From positions 1 to 64,000 of the forward strand of contig NZ_RBDY01000006.1 of assembly GCF_003626575.1 (NCBI RefSeq): a DNA stretch of 64,000 nt, in the 5' to 3' direction. This stretch comes from Streptomyces radicis (GTDB taxonomy: Bacteria; Actinomycetota; Actinomycetes; Streptomycetales; Streptomycetaceae). Of this stretch, positions 46,593 to 55,728 are shown in pieces (the stretch's first letter is position 1; every line of letters starts with the position of its first letter). The notes under the pieces are model-generated. The model was not told the DNA's origin, did not search any database, and saw only the letters and a list, made by a program, of their open reading frames with translations. The position numbers and the translations under genes were made by a program.

Positions 46593-47804
46593 TCACTCGC
46601 CGCCGGTCAGCGGGAGCGTCGCGCTGATCCGGAAGCCGCCGCCGGGGCGGGGCCCCGCCAGCAGGACGCCGCCGACCATGCCGACCCGCTCCCGCATCCC
46701 GATCAGCCCCTGGCCGAGGCCGTCGGCGCCGCGCTCCTCGTACAACTCCCGCTGCGCGCCGCGCCCGTCGTCCTCGGCGAGCACGGTGAGCGCGTCACTG
46801 CCGTACTCCAGTGTGACGGTCGCGCCGACGTCGGGGCCGCCATGCTTCCTCGAGTTGGTCAGGGCCTCCTGGACGATCCGGTACGCCGTCAGCTCCACGC
46901 CGCTCGGCAGCGGCCTCGGGGTGCCCGCTATGCGGAACTCGACCGACAGCCCGGTGTCCCGCACCTGGTCCACGAGGTCGGCGAGCTGCTCGACGCCGGG
47001 CTGTGGCACATAGTCGTGGCCCGTGGCCGACGTGTCCTCGCTGCGCAGCACGCCGAGCAGCCTGCGCATCTCCGTCAGCGCCTGGCGCCCGGTGCCCGAT
47101 ATCGTGCGCAGCGCCGTCCTGGTCTGCTCGGGCGCGGTGTCGAGGACATAGGCCGCGCCGTCGGCCTGGACGACCATCACCGATACGTTGTGCGCGACGA
47201 CATCGTGCAACTCGCGGGCGATACGGGCGCGTTCGGCGGCGACGGCCATCCTGGCCTGGGTCTCGCGCTCCTGCTCGAGGCGGTGGGCGCGCTGCTCGAG
47301 CTCCGCGTAGTACGCCCGCCGGGTGCGCAGCGAGTCGCCGAGCACCCAGGCGAGGCAGAAGGCGACGGTCAGGAAGACGGCGCCGAGCACCGCGTTGGCC
47401 ATGGACTCGTCGGCGTCCTCGGCGGGCCAGCGGAGCGAGGAGATGGTGGGCGCGAGCAGCGACATCAGCAGGGCCAGGCGCGAGGCGCGGCGGGCGCTGC
47501 CCGAGGCGTTGGTGTAGATGACGACGAAGAACGCGAAGTTCGCCGGGAGGGGCGGGACGTCGCCCGCGACCTGGAGCAGGCCGATCCCCGCGGCGGCGAG
47601 CAGCGTCGGCTCGGGCCAGCGGCGGCGCAGGGTGACCACGCCGGCCAGCAGCGCGGCGACCAGCAGGCCGCCCCACTCGGGCCCCTCGTAGGCGCCCTGC
47701 TCGGGCAGGGCGATGACCGTGAAGGAGGTGAAGAGCAGGACGAACGCCCAGAAGCCGTCCACCCAGGTCGGGTGACGGCGCAGGAATTCGTAAAGCCGGT
47801 TCAC
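46593..47804 (-). CDS. Sensor histidine kinase (HisKA_3 type)
   Basis: A 403-residue membrane kinase. About five or six hydrophobic segments (15-160) precede the dimerisation domain with the phosphorylated H200 (ARIARELHDVVAHNVSVMVVQA), then the HATPase_c domain (EALTNSRKHGG for the N-box, GQGLIGMRERV for the G-box). No extracellular sensor domain exists, so the stimulus is probably in the membrane. The GTG at 47804 is favoured; a GTG about 18 nt further upstream is possible. It is a pair with the response regulator. Confidence 0.93.
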   Translation of the reverse strand: MNRLYEFLRRHPTWVDGFWAFVLLFTSFTVIALPEQGAYEGPEWGGLLVAALLAGVVTLRRRWPEPTLLAAAGIGLLQVAGDVPPLPANFAFFVVIYTNASGSARRASRLALLMSLLAPTISSLRWPAEDADESMANAVLGAVFLTVAFCLAWVLGDSLRTRRAYYAELEQRAHRLEQERETQARMAVAAERARIARELHDVVAHNVSVMVVQADGAAYVLDTAPEQTRTALRTISGTGRQALTEMRRLLGVLRSEDTSATGHDYVPQPGVEQLADLVDQVRDTGLSVEFRIAGTPRPLPSGVELTAYRIVQEALTNSRKHGGPDVGATVTLEYGSDALTVLAEDDGRGAQRELYEERGADGLGQGLIGMRERVGMVGGVLLAGPRPGGGFRISATLPLTGGE

Positions 47805-47903
47805 GTCACCCAGAGTAGGCACGGTGTGTGACTCGGGAGTCAACCGGACGGCCGATACGTGATGCCGCCACCTACTCCTCAAGGTGGACGGCGGGTGGTG
47901 ACG

Positions 47904-48881
47904 ATGGTCAGGGATGGGCGGCCCGAGGGATGGCGGGCGGCGATGGAGCGGGCGCTCTACGGGCCCGGCGGCTTCTTTCTGCGGCACGCGCCCGCCGCGC
48001 ACTTCAGGACGGCGGTGCACGCGTCGCCGCTCTTCGCCGGGGCGGTCGCGCGGCTGCTCGAACGCGTGGACAGGGCGCTCGGGCGGCCCGACGCGCTGGC
48101 GTTCGTGGACATCGGGGCGGGCCGGGGGGAGCTGGTGAAGGGCGTGCTCGCGGCGTTGCCCCCCGACGTGGGCGCGCGGGTGCGCCCGTACGCCGTGGAA
48201 CGCGCCCCCCGCCCGCCGGGGCTCGACCCGGCGATCGCGTGGCGCGCGGAGGCGCCGCGGGGCGCGGTGGGGCTGCTGTTCGCCAACGAGTGGCTCGACA
48301 ACGTCCCGCTCGACGTCGCCGAGGTCGGCCCCGACGGGGTGGCCAGGACCGTGCTGGTGGACGGGGACGGCGCGGAACGGCTCGGCCCCCCGGTGACCGG
48401 GGACGACGCGGCGTGGCTCGAACGCTGGTGGCCGCCGGGCCCCGAGCCGGGGACGCGGGCGGAGATCGGGCTGCCGCGCGACAAGGCCTGGGCCGACGCC
48501 GTGGCCACCCTCGCGCGCGGCTGCGCCGTGGCCGTCGACTACGCGCACACCAGGGACGCCAGGCCACCGCTCGGCACGCTCACGGGCTACCGGGACGGCC
48601 GCGCCGTGCCCCCGGTGCCCGACGGCGACCGCGACCTGACCGCGCACGTGGCCATCGACGCCTGCGCGGGCCCCGGATCGGCCCTGCTGACGCAGCGGCG
48701 CGCGCTGACGGCGCTCGGGGTGGACGGGCGGCGCCCTTCGCTCGACCTCGCGACCGCCGACCCGGTCGCCTATCTGCGGGCCCTCGGCGCGGCGGGCGAG
48801 GCGGCGGAGCTGACCGACCCCGGCGGGCTCGGCGGCTTCACCTGGCTCGTCCAGCCCGTCGGCATCCCCGCGCCGCTGTGA
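47904..48881 (+). CDS. SAM-dependent methyltransferase, MidA/PF02636-like
   Basis: A 325-residue methyltransferase. Motif I is [14 protein letters not shown] (about 67-80), and [15 protein letters not shown] plus [19 protein letters not shown] match the MidA/DUF185 group, which in mitochondria methylates a complex I subunit. Its position beside nuoD, a complex I subunit gene, is consistent with that, but is not proof. The start is uncertain: an ATG at 47904 or GTG at 47898/47895. Confidence 0.85.
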   Translation: MVRDGRPEGWRAAMERALYGPGGFFLRHAPAAHFRTAVHASPLFAGAVARLLERVDRALGRPDALAFVDIGAGRGELVKGVLAALPPDVGARVRPYAVERAPRPPGLDPAIAWRAEAPRGAVGLLFANEWLDNVPLDVAEVGPDGVARTVLVDGDGAERLGPPVTGDDAAWLERWWPPGPEPGTRAEIGLPRDKAWADAVATLARGCAVAVDYAHTRDARPPLGTLTGYRDGRAVPPVPDGDRDLTAHVAIDACAGPGSALLTQRRALTALGVDGRRPSLDLATADPVAYLRALGAAGEAAELTDPGGLGGFTWLVQPVGIPAPL

Positions 48882-48911
48882 GATCCGCCATGAGATCCGC
48901 GCGGGAGGAGC

Positions 48912-50096
48912 TCACTTGTCGATGTCGCCGACCACGAAGAAGAACGACCCCAGGATCGCCACCATGTCGGCCACCAGCGTCCCCGGCAGCAGCTCGCCGA
49001 GCGCCTGGATGTTGTTGAACGACGCGGAGCGCAGCTTCAGCCGGTACGGCGTCTTCTCGCCCTTGGACACCAGGTAGTAGCCGTTGATGCCCAGGGGGTT
49101 CTCCGTCCAGGCGTAGGTGGCGCCCTCCGGGGCCTTGAGCACCTTGGGCAGCCGCTGGTTGACGGGCCCTGGCGGCAGCTCGGCCAGCCGGTCGAGGCAC
49201 GCGTCGGCGAGGTCGAGGGAGTTCTTCGCCTGGTCGAGCAGCACCTCGAAACGGGCCAGGCAGTCGCCCGCGTCCCTGGTGGCCACCCGCAGGACGTCGC
49301 CGAGCTCGCCATAGGCCAGATACGGCTCGTCGCGGCGCAGGTCGAAGTCCACGCCGCTGGCCCGCGCGATCGGCCCCGACACCCCGTAGGCGTGCACGGC
49401 GCCGGGCTCGAGGACCCCCACGCCCCGCGTCCTGCCGCGGAAGACCTCGTTGCCGAGCACCAGGTCGTCGAAGCGCGTCATCCCGCCGCGGACCGCCGCC
49501 ACCGCCTCGCGCGCCCGCCCCGTCCAGCCCGCGGGCAGCTCGTCCTTGAGGCCGCCGACCCGGTTGAACATGTAGTGCATGCGCCCGCCCGAGACCTCCT
49601 CCATCACGTGCTGGAGACTCTCGCGCTCGGTGAACGCGTAGAAGATCGGCGTGATGCCGCCGAGCTCCAGCGGATAGGACCCCAGGAACATCAGGTGGTT
49701 GAGCACTCGGTTCAGCTCGGCGAGCAGCGTGCGCAGCCACACGGCGCGCTCGGGGACCTCCATGCCCAGCATGCGCTCGACGGCGAGGACGACGCCCAGC
49801 TCGTTGGAGAACGCCGACAGCCAGTCGTGCCGGTTGGCCAGGACGATGATCTGCCGGTAGTCGCGCGCCTCGAACAGCTTCTCCGCGCCCCGGTGCATGT
49901 AGCCCACCACCGGCTCGGCCTGCGAGATGCGCTCCCCGTCGAGCGTCAGGCGCAACCGCAGCACGCCATGGGTCGCCGGGTGCTGCGGGCCGATGTTGAG
50001 CACCATGTCGGTGCTGCCGCCTGGGCCCTCGTCCGCGCCCGCGGCCCCGCCCCCGATCCCGACCGTCGCTCGCGTGGTGCCCGTGGCGTCCGTCAT
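48912..50096 (-). CDS. nuoD: NADH-quinone oxidoreductase subunit D (stand-alone copy)
   Basis: A 394-residue complex I 49-kDa-type subunit. [42 protein letters not shown] and the C-terminal [18 protein letters not shown] are conserved. No other nuo genes flank it, so it is an orphan copy; a complete nuo operon elsewhere in the genome is expected. An N-terminal 30 residues are low complexity. The ATG at 50096 has a GGGAG Shine-Dalgarno. It converges on the MidA-like gene. Confidence 0.95.
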   Translation of the reverse strand: MTDATGTTRATVGIGGGAAGADEGPGGSTDMVLNIGPQHPATHGVLRLRLTLDGERISQAEPVVGYMHRGAEKLFEARDYRQIIVLANRHDWLSAFSNELGVVLAVERMLGMEVPERAVWLRTLLAELNRVLNHLMFLGSYPLELGGITPIFYAFTERESLQHVMEEVSGGRMHYMFNRVGGLKDELPAGWTGRAREAVAAVRGGMTRFDDLVLGNEVFRGRTRGVGVLEPGAVHAYGVSGPIARASGVDFDLRRDEPYLAYGELGDVLRVATRDAGDCLARFEVLLDQAKNSLDLADACLDRLAELPPGPVNQRLPKVLKAPEGATYAWTENPLGINGYYLVSKGEKTPYRLKLRSASFNNIQALGELLPGTLVADMVAILGSFFFVVGDIDK

Positions 50097-50203
50097 CACG
50101 TCTCCCAGCTGCCCGAGGTGCGCGTGGCTCCGCGCCAGTCTGTCACCCCGAACGCCTTCCCGCGCCGGGTGGATCCGGTGAGCATCCTCGTAAGCTTCAA
50201 GGC

Positions 50204-50734
50204 ATGGACACGGTGGCTGAGGGACCGCGACCGGACGGGGGGTCCGAGGTGGCCGAGGTGGTCGACGTGACAGGCGAGCACTGGCGCCCGGTCCAGCCGG
50301 GCCTGCTGCGGATGCGCAGGCTGCTGCTCGCGCTCTGGCTGACCCCGCTCGTGCTGGCGGGCGCGCTGCTCCCGCCGCTGCTCGGCGCGGGCGCGCTCGC
50401 GGCGCTCGGGCTCGTGCCGCTGGCGCTCGGGCTGTGGGGCTGGCGCGCCCTCGGCCGGAACTGGCGCTCGTGGCGCTACCGCGAGCGCGACGACGACCTG
50501 CTGATCAGCAGGGGCGTGCTGTGGCGGCAGCTGACCGTCGTGCCCTACGGGCGGATGCAGCTCGTCGAGGTCACGTCGGGGCCGTTCGAGCGCAAGTTCG
50601 GCCTGGCCAGGCTCCAGCTGCACACCGCCGCCGCGGCCACCGACGCCACGATCCCCGGGCTGACCCCGCCGGACGCGGAGCGGCTGCGGGACCGGCTCAC
50701 GGAGCTGGGCGAGGCCCGCTCGGCGGGGCTGTGA
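50204..50734 (+). CDS. Bacterial PH domain membrane protein (YdbS-like)
   Basis: A 176-residue protein with two adjacent transmembrane helices (about 38-60 and 62-84) and a C-terminal DUF304/bPH_2 domain ([45 protein letters not shown]). Its stop overlaps the next start (GTGA), as in ydbS-ydbT pairs. These pairs have been linked to envelope stress or immunity to secreted compounds in Bacillus; the role here is not known. Confidence 0.9.
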   Translation: MDTVAEGPRPDGGSEVAEVVDVTGEHWRPVQPGLLRMRRLLLALWLTPLVLAGALLPPLLGAGALAALGLVPLALGLWGWRALGRNWRSWRYRERDDDLLISRGVLWRQLTVVPYGRMQLVEVTSGPFERKFGLARLQLHTAAAATDATIPGLTPPDAERLRDRLTELGEARSAGL

Positions 50735-52098
50735 GCGGCACGGCGGCGGGGACGGCCGACCCCTCGGGGCCCGTGGAGGGCTTCCCCGAGGGGCGGGGCA
50801 AGCGCCTGCACCCCCTCACGCCCTGGCGGCGGGCCTGGGCGTGGCTCGCCGGCCTCTTCGCGATCGGGGTGCAGAACGCGCAGAACGTCAGGTCGTGGTC
50901 GGGGTCCTTCGGCGTCGGCTGGCTGCTCGCGGCGCTGGCCGCGGTCGTGCTGTGCGCGGCGGGCTACGGCTGGCTCTCGTGGCGCGCCACGCGTTACCTG
51001 GTGACGGACACCGAGCTGCGGATCCGCACGGGCCTGGTCTTCCGCCGCACCGCGCACCTGCGCCTCGACCGCATCCAGGCCGTCGACATCACGCGCCCGC
51101 TGGTGGCCAGGGCGCTCGGCGTGGCCAAGCTCAAGATGGACGTCGTCGGCTCGGGCTCGGACGACGAGCTGGCGTTCCTCGACGAGCGTGAGGCGCGCGA
51201 CCTGCGGGCCGAGCTGCTGGCCCGCGCCGCGGGGATCGCGCCCGAGGCGGCGCCGACGGCGGGCGAGGCGCCGGCGAACGCGCTGTTCACCGTGGACTCC
51301 GCCACCCTGGTCAAGGCGCTGGCGCTGCTGGGGAGTTCGTGGGGGGTCACGCTGACGGGCGTCGTGCTGACGCCGTTGATCTGGGTCGGGACCTCGAGCG
51401 TCTTCGCCGCGATCATGGTGCTCGTGCCGATGCTGGCCACGATCTGGCGCGGCGGCCTCGGCAGCTTCCTCACCCAGTACGGCTGGACCGTCAGCGAGTC
51501 GCCCGACGGGCTGCGCCTCGACCACGGCCTGCTCCAGCGCGACCACGCCACCGTCCCGCCAGGCCGCGTGCAGTCGGTGCGCGTGGTCGAGCCCCTGCTG
51601 TGGCGCCCGCGCGGCTGGGTGCGCGTGGAGCTCGCCGTCGCCGGGGCGGGGAACGAGGGCGGGCTGCTCCTCCCCGTCGCCCCGCGCCCGGTGGCCGCCG
51701 CGCTGATCGCCAGGATCCTGCCCGACGTGGACCTCGACAAGGCCATGGCCGCCGTGCGCCCCGCCCCCGACCGGGCCCGCTGGGCGGTGCCCGTCTGGCG
51801 CCGCGGGTACGGGTACGGCGTGACCGACGCGGTCTTCGTCGCGCGCCGGGGGCGGCTGCGCCGCGAGCACACGCTGGTGCCGCACGCCAAGGTGCAGAGC
51901 GTGCGGCTGACGCGCGGGCCGTGGGCGCAGCGCCTCGGCCTCGCGGACATCCATGTGGACCACGGCGCCAACGGAACGGCGACCGCCCGCCTCCAGGACG
52001 CGGCCTACGCGGCCTCCGAGGTCGCGGCCCAGGCCACCCGCTCACGCCTCGGCCGCCGCACCGCGGCCCCGGAGCGCTGGCTCACCGGCGGCCGGTGA
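50731..52098 (+). CDS. Bacterial PH domain membrane protein (YdbT-like)
   Basis: A 455-residue partner of the preceding gene. Two N-terminal helices, a first PH domain (YLVTDTELRIRTGLVFRRTAHLRLDRIQAVDI), two central helices near 190-235, then two further PH copies (GLRLDHGLLQRDHATVPPGRVQSV and DAVFVARRGRLRREHTLVPHAKVQSVRLTRGP) give the triple arrangement of YdbT. It ends 39 nt from the convergent WXG-locus operon. Confidence 0.9.
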   Translation: MSGTAAGTADPSGPVEGFPEGRGKRLHPLTPWRRAWAWLAGLFAIGVQNAQNVRSWSGSFGVGWLLAALAAVVLCAAGYGWLSWRATRYLVTDTELRIRTGLVFRRTAHLRLDRIQAVDITRPLVARALGVAKLKMDVVGSGSDDELAFLDEREARDLRAELLARAAGIAPEAAPTAGEAPANALFTVDSATLVKALALLGSSWGVTLTGVVLTPLIWVGTSSVFAAIMVLVPMLATIWRGGLGSFLTQYGWTVSESPDGLRLDHGLLQRDHATVPPGRVQSVRVVEPLLWRPRGWVRVELAVAGAGNEGGLLLPVAPRPVAAALIARILPDVDLDKAMAAVRPAPDRARWAVPVWRRGYGYGVTDAVFVARRGRLRREHTLVPHAKVQSVRLTRGPWAQRLGLADIHVDHGANGTATARLQDAAYAASEVAAQATRSRLGRRTAAPERWLTGGR

Positions 52099-52137
52099 AC
52101 GCCGTTCCGCCGCTCACGCCTTGCCTGCCGCCCCCGC

Positions 52138-52488
52138 TCACGCCTTGCCGCCGCTGGCCGCGATCAGCTTGATGAGGGCCTCGGCGGCCGTCCTGACCTG
52201 GCCGGTGTCGCCGGGGAGCACGAACGCGCCCCGCGCGCCCCAGCCGGGCGAGACGTTGTACTTGTTGCCGTTGCCCAGCGTCAGGGACACCGACTTGCCG
52301 CCGGTGAAACGGATCTTGGACGCGGCGATCCGCGCGAGCGGCGAGCTGTCGATGGGCTGCCGCTCGGTGCCGAGCAGGCTCAGCACGCCCTGGTCGTCGA
52401 TCACGATGAAGCCGTGCTGCGCCAGGGGCCGCAGCCCCTTGCCGATCTGCACCTGCTCGAAAACGTACCGCGGCTGAGGGCTGGTCAT
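52138..52488 (-). CDS. Small PH-like protein of WXG100 locus
   Basis: A 116-residue protein with alternating strands (GFIVIDDQGVLSLLG, SKIRFTGGKSVSLTLGNGNKYNV) and a C-terminal helix (TAAEALIKLIAAS), consistent with a compact PH-like fold. I recognise no named family with known function. Its ATG overlaps the stop of the upstream 203-aa gene, so it is the last gene of the WXG100-type operon. It may act as an accessory or chaperone; this is inference. Confidence 0.75.
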   Translation of the reverse strand: MTSPQPRYVFEQVQIGKGLRPLAQHGFIVIDDQGVLSLLGTERQPIDSSPLARIAASKIRFTGGKSVSLTLGNGNKYNVSPGWGARGAFVLPGDTGQVRTAAEALIKLIAASGGKA

Positions 52489-53096
52489 CCCTCACCTTCC
52501 CCCGGCTCGCGGCTGACGGTCAGGCTGGCCGCCATCTCGTCGGCGGTCTGGGCGAGTTCGGGCCCGATCGCGGGGCTCGCCCAGGTGACGGTCATCTCGA
52601 ACACGCCCTTGGGGTAGTCCGGCACGATCACATAGTGCGTGACGTACTCCATCAGCACGCGGCGTTCGTCGTCGCCCTCCTCGTTGACCACCAGCTCGTG
52701 CACCCTGAGGGCCTGGCCCGCCGGCAGCTCGACCTCGTCGATCAGCGGCTCGCGGTACCTGAACTCCCGCGGTCGGCGCACGAGCCGCGCGATGTTCTCC
52801 AGGGTGCGCTCCTCGCCCACGTCCACGGGCGCGACGAAGACGGTGACCACGACGAGGGGCCGCGTCGGCGACGGGGTCTCGGGGACGAAGGCCATCACGG
52901 GCGAGGCGCCGCGCTCCAACGCCCCGTCCCTGATGGCCTTCAGCTCCGGGTAGACCAGCTCGGCGTACTCCTGATTCTCCGCGCCGCCGCGGTCAGCGAT
53001 CCGCTGCGCGGCCTCCTCGGCGGCGTTGACGGACTCCATGTCGAGGGGGATCCACCCGCCCTCGGGGTGCTCGAACGCGGCCACCCACTCGGTCAT
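52485..53096 (-). CDS. T7SS-associated accessory protein A, 203 aa
   Basis: A 203-residue soluble protein, starting MTEWVAAFEHPEGGWIPLDM. Its layout (W-x-IPL start, long helix, strands with PLVVVTVFVAP, then ELPAGQALRVHELV, LMEYVTHYVIVPD, WASPAIGPELAQTADEMAASL) parallels the 234-aa protein of the same operon, suggesting distant paralogues, possibly of a Mog1/PsbP-like fold. It lies downstream of the WXG100 pair and 50 nt after the 484-aa protein. Function unknown. Confidence 0.75.
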   Translation of the reverse strand: MTEWVAAFEHPEGGWIPLDMESVNAAEEAAQRIADRGGAENQEYAELVYPELKAIRDGALERGASPVMAFVPETPSPTRPLVVVTVFVAPVDVGEERTLENIARLVRRPREFRYREPLIDEVELPAGQALRVHELVVNEEGDDERRVLMEYVTHYVIVPDYPKGVFEMTVTWASPAIGPELAQTADEMAASLTVSREPGEGEG

Positions 53097-53146
53097 GACG
53101 TCTTGTCCCACTCTCTCTTCCGCGGGCGCCCTCGGCGAGGCGCGGG

Positions 53147-54601
53147 TCAGCGCGCGACGGCCTCGGCCGGCTGGTACGTGAACTCGCCCGCCCCCACGGG
53201 CTCCTGGACGAAGCTCTCGGGCAGGTCGCCGCCGCCCTCGGCGTACGAGGGCCAGTCGCCGAGCGTGGCGATGCCGTCGTCCACCGCCCACAGTCCGTAC
53301 TGGCCGGCGGCCGCGCCGAACGCGTTGTTGGCCATCTGGAAGCCGCCCGCGGTACCGAGGCCGCCCACGTCGGCGCCGAGGTCCGTGGCGCGGCGCAGCG
53401 ACGCGAGGTCGGCGGCCGAGTCGGCGGCGCCGAGGGCCTGGTGGATGCCGCCCTGGAGCCCGCCGCCGCGGAAGGCGCCGCCCGCCTGGCTGAACGCCTG
53501 GCCCCAGTTGGACCGCGAGGTCACGGTGCTGATGCCGCGCACGACGTCGTCGCCGATGCCCTGGAACGTGGCGCGGCCCCAGCCCATCAGGCCCGAGGGG
53601 CCGCCGCGCGACAGCGCGAGCAGGTCCCCGCCGCTGTCGCCGAGGACGCGGGCGGCGTGCGCGTTGCGCGCGGTCCTGTTGCCCGCCGTCGAGATGCGCA
53701 TGACGTTGCGGAACGCCTGGAAGCGGGCGCCGCCACCGGCGGCCCTGGCCGCGACGCCGAGCGACCGGCCGAGGCCGAACGTGACGATGCCGATGAGGTC
53801 GAGCGCGACATTGAGCCACTTGCCCTGGATGATGTTGCCGATGAGCGAGAACACGGTCGCCACCAGGGCGATCGTGCCGAGGATGCCCGCGAGCGCCTGT
53901 CCGATGATGGGTATCCAGCCGACGAGCAGCGCCAGGACCCCGGCGATGGCGGCGATTCTCCCGGCCCACTCGCCGATCACCACCAGGGCCGCGCCGACCC
54001 TGTCCCAGAAGCCGTCTGTGAGCCCGTCGCCGCCGATGAACTCGCCGATCGCGTCGGCCGCGCGCTGGGCCGCCGTGTCCTTGTTCTCCACGAGGGTGCG
54101 CAGCCGGGTGCGCAGCCGGGCCAGCTCGGCCTCCGCGCCCTCCTGGGCGGAGCGGGCGTCGTTCTGCTGCTGCTCGTTGGTCTCGCGGTCCGCGTCCTCC
54201 ATGTCGTCGTTGTCGGCGGCGTCCTCGAGGTTGCCCAGCTGCGAGGTGGCCGCGTCGGCGCGCTCCTGCGCGTCCTGGGCCTGGGTGCGCAGGGTGAGGC
54301 TCTCCTCCTGCGCGTCCTGGAGGTGCGGCCAGTAGTCGGCGAGGGCGTTGGCGGCCGCGTCGTAGCGGCCGTACGCCTTCCAGATGTCCTCGGACAGCTC
54401 CGTGGACTTCTCGCGGAACGCCTCACCCGCGGGCGACTGCCAGCCGTTCTCGGCGTTGGTCACCTCGCCGAGCAGGGTCTTGGCGCGCTGGATGGCGTCC
54501 GCGGTGCGCCGGTAGCGGGCGGCGGCCTCCCTGACCATCTCCCAGTCGCCGGGGACCGGATCCTCACCCTCGGTCAGCGGATGCCAGTCGGCAGGGCGCA
54601 T
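53147..54601 (-). CDS. Putative T7SS-secreted protein with WXG-like N-terminus and hydrophobic centre
   Basis: A 484-residue protein. The N-terminal helical hairpin carries W54 in ENGWQSPAGEAFREK, the WXG-type turn seen in putative type VII secreted proteins. A charged coiled coil follows at about 95-185, then hydrophobic segments at about 203-278. The Gly/Ala-rich C-terminal part (about 280-484) has no recognisable toxin motif. It begins 2 nt after the small WXG100 gene and is probably its secretion partner. Confidence 0.82.
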   Translation of the reverse strand: MRPADWHPLTEGEDPVPGDWEMVREAAARYRRTADAIQRAKTLLGEVTNAENGWQSPAGEAFREKSTELSEDIWKAYGRYDAAANALADYWPHLQDAQEESLTLRTQAQDAQERADAATSQLGNLEDAADNDDMEDADRETNEQQQNDARSAQEGAEAELARLRTRLRTLVENKDTAAQRAADAIGEFIGGDGLTDGFWDRVGAALVVIGEWAGRIAAIAGVLALLVGWIPIIGQALAGILGTIALVATVFSLIGNIIQGKWLNVALDLIGIVTFGLGRSLGVAARAAGGGARFQAFRNVMRISTAGNRTARNAHAARVLGDSGGDLLALSRGGPSGLMGWGRATFQGIGDDVVRGISTVTSRSNWGQAFSQAGGAFRGGGLQGGIHQALGAADSAADLASLRRATDLGADVGGLGTAGGFQMANNAFGAAAGQYGLWAVDDGIATLGDWPSYAEGGGDLPESFVQEPVGAGEFTYQPAEAVAR

Positions 54602-54603
54602 CG

Positions 54604-54888
54604 TCAGTCCCCCTCGAGCGCGTTGGTCAGCTCGAGCTCGACGCCGTCGTACCCGTCGGCCGCGGCCTTCGCCATCTCGACGAACGTCGAGAGCGAGTCC
54701 ATCAGCTTGCCGCGGTGCACCGCCCAGTTCTCCGCGAACTGCTCGAGCTCGTGCGCGAGATCGCCATGGCTGACCTCCTCCGCGTAGTCCGAGGCGATGT
54801 CCTCGGATCCCTCGAACTCCGTGGCGACAAGGCGGAGTTTGTCGCTCAGCTCCCTGACCTCGCCAATGGTCACGATCAGATCGGACAT
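54604..54888 (-). CDS. WXG100-like small helical protein
   Basis: A 94-residue all-helical protein. The central turn has W55 and G60 (FAENWAVHRGKLM), so it is a WXG-like variant (W-x4-G) rather than a strict WxG. The acidic, alternating helices suit a four-helix hetero- or homodimer with the 484-aa protein. The ATG at 54888 follows GGGGTGGGA. No EccC/FtsK-type ATPase is present in the window, so it must use secretion machinery encoded elsewhere. Confidence 0.82.
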   Translation of the reverse strand: MSDLIVTIGEVRELSDKLRLVATEFEGSEDIASDYAEEVSHGDLAHELEQFAENWAVHRGKLMDSLSTFVEMAKAAADGYDGVELELTNALEGD

Positions 54889-54928
54889 TCCCACCCCTTT
54901 CGACTAGTGGCCGGATGACCGGCCCGCG

Positions 54929-55633
54929 CTACCTCGACCAGTGGAACGAGGAGGCGACGGCATCGAACAGTTGTATCTGCGCGTCGGCCAGCTCGATGAG
55001 GGGCGCGCTGAACGTCAGCAGCAGCCACGCGGTCGAGTGGGGGACGGGCAGATAGAACTCCAACAACGTGCTCGGACGCTCTTTCGGCACTCCGAGTTCC
55101 CTGGAATCGTCGCTGGTTTCGAGCCGTCGGCAGCGCACCGCGTTGCCCGAGGGCAGCCGCACCACCGAGACCTCGGCGTCCTTGCCGTAGGCGTCCCTGA
55201 TGCCGTCGGCCACCATCACCGCGGGAATCTGCCGCGGCTGGGCCGGGTCCTCGGGCTCGGCGGTCACCAGCAGGCTCGCGGGGATCGGCACGCCGAGCGC
55301 CGCCTGGGTGGAGACATAGAGCTCGACGCCGTCGCGCCGGGCGCTGCTCTCGGTCACGCTCGTCATCAGATCGAGCAATTCGCGTCGCTTGAGCGCGAAT
55401 TCGTCGCGATTCGGGTAGGTGATGTCCAGCAGGGCCCGGAGCGCCTTGCCGCGCTTCTCGCCGTCGCGCAGGGGTATCCGGAACCAGTCGGTCGGCGTGG
55501 TCATCCGGTAACCCCTGGGCGGGCCGGGCTTTTCCGGCTCGGCCGGCTCTTCCCGCTCCTCCGCGCCCTCGACGGCGTCCCCGATCCCCGCCCGCCGCTC
55601 ATCCGCCACCGTCACGCGGAACTCCCCGTTCAC
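54929..55633 (-). CDS. T7SS-associated accessory protein B, 234 aa
   Basis: A 234-residue protein. From residue 44 (MTTPTDWFRIPLRDGEKRGK) it parallels accessory protein A: LLVTAEPEDP, VVRLPSGNAVRCRRLE, LLEFYLPVPHS and TFSAPLIELADAQIQLFDAVAS. The first 43 residues are charged and Pro-rich; an ATG at 55504 would give a shorter form. The GTG at 55633 has no Shine-Dalgarno, so a leaderless start is possible; TTGACG at 55676-55671 may be a -35. It is the first gene of the WXG100 operon. Confidence 0.72.
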   Translation of the reverse strand: MNGEFRVTVADERRAGIGDAVEGAEEREEPAEPEKPGPPRGYRMTTPTDWFRIPLRDGEKRGKALRALLDITYPNRDEFALKRRELLDLMTSVTESSARRDGVELYVSTQAALGVPIPASLLVTAEPEDPAQPRQIPAVMVADGIRDAYGKDAEVSVVRLPSGNAVRCRRLETSDDSRELGVPKERPSTLLEFYLPVPHSTAWLLLTFSAPLIELADAQIQLFDAVASSFHWSR

Positions 55634-55728
55634 ATCAGCACACTGGACATCGTCGGACTGCCATCCGATGCGTCAAAGTACCGTATCCGGCCACTCAGGA
55701 AGGGGGCAATGAAGGCGAGGTGAACGCC

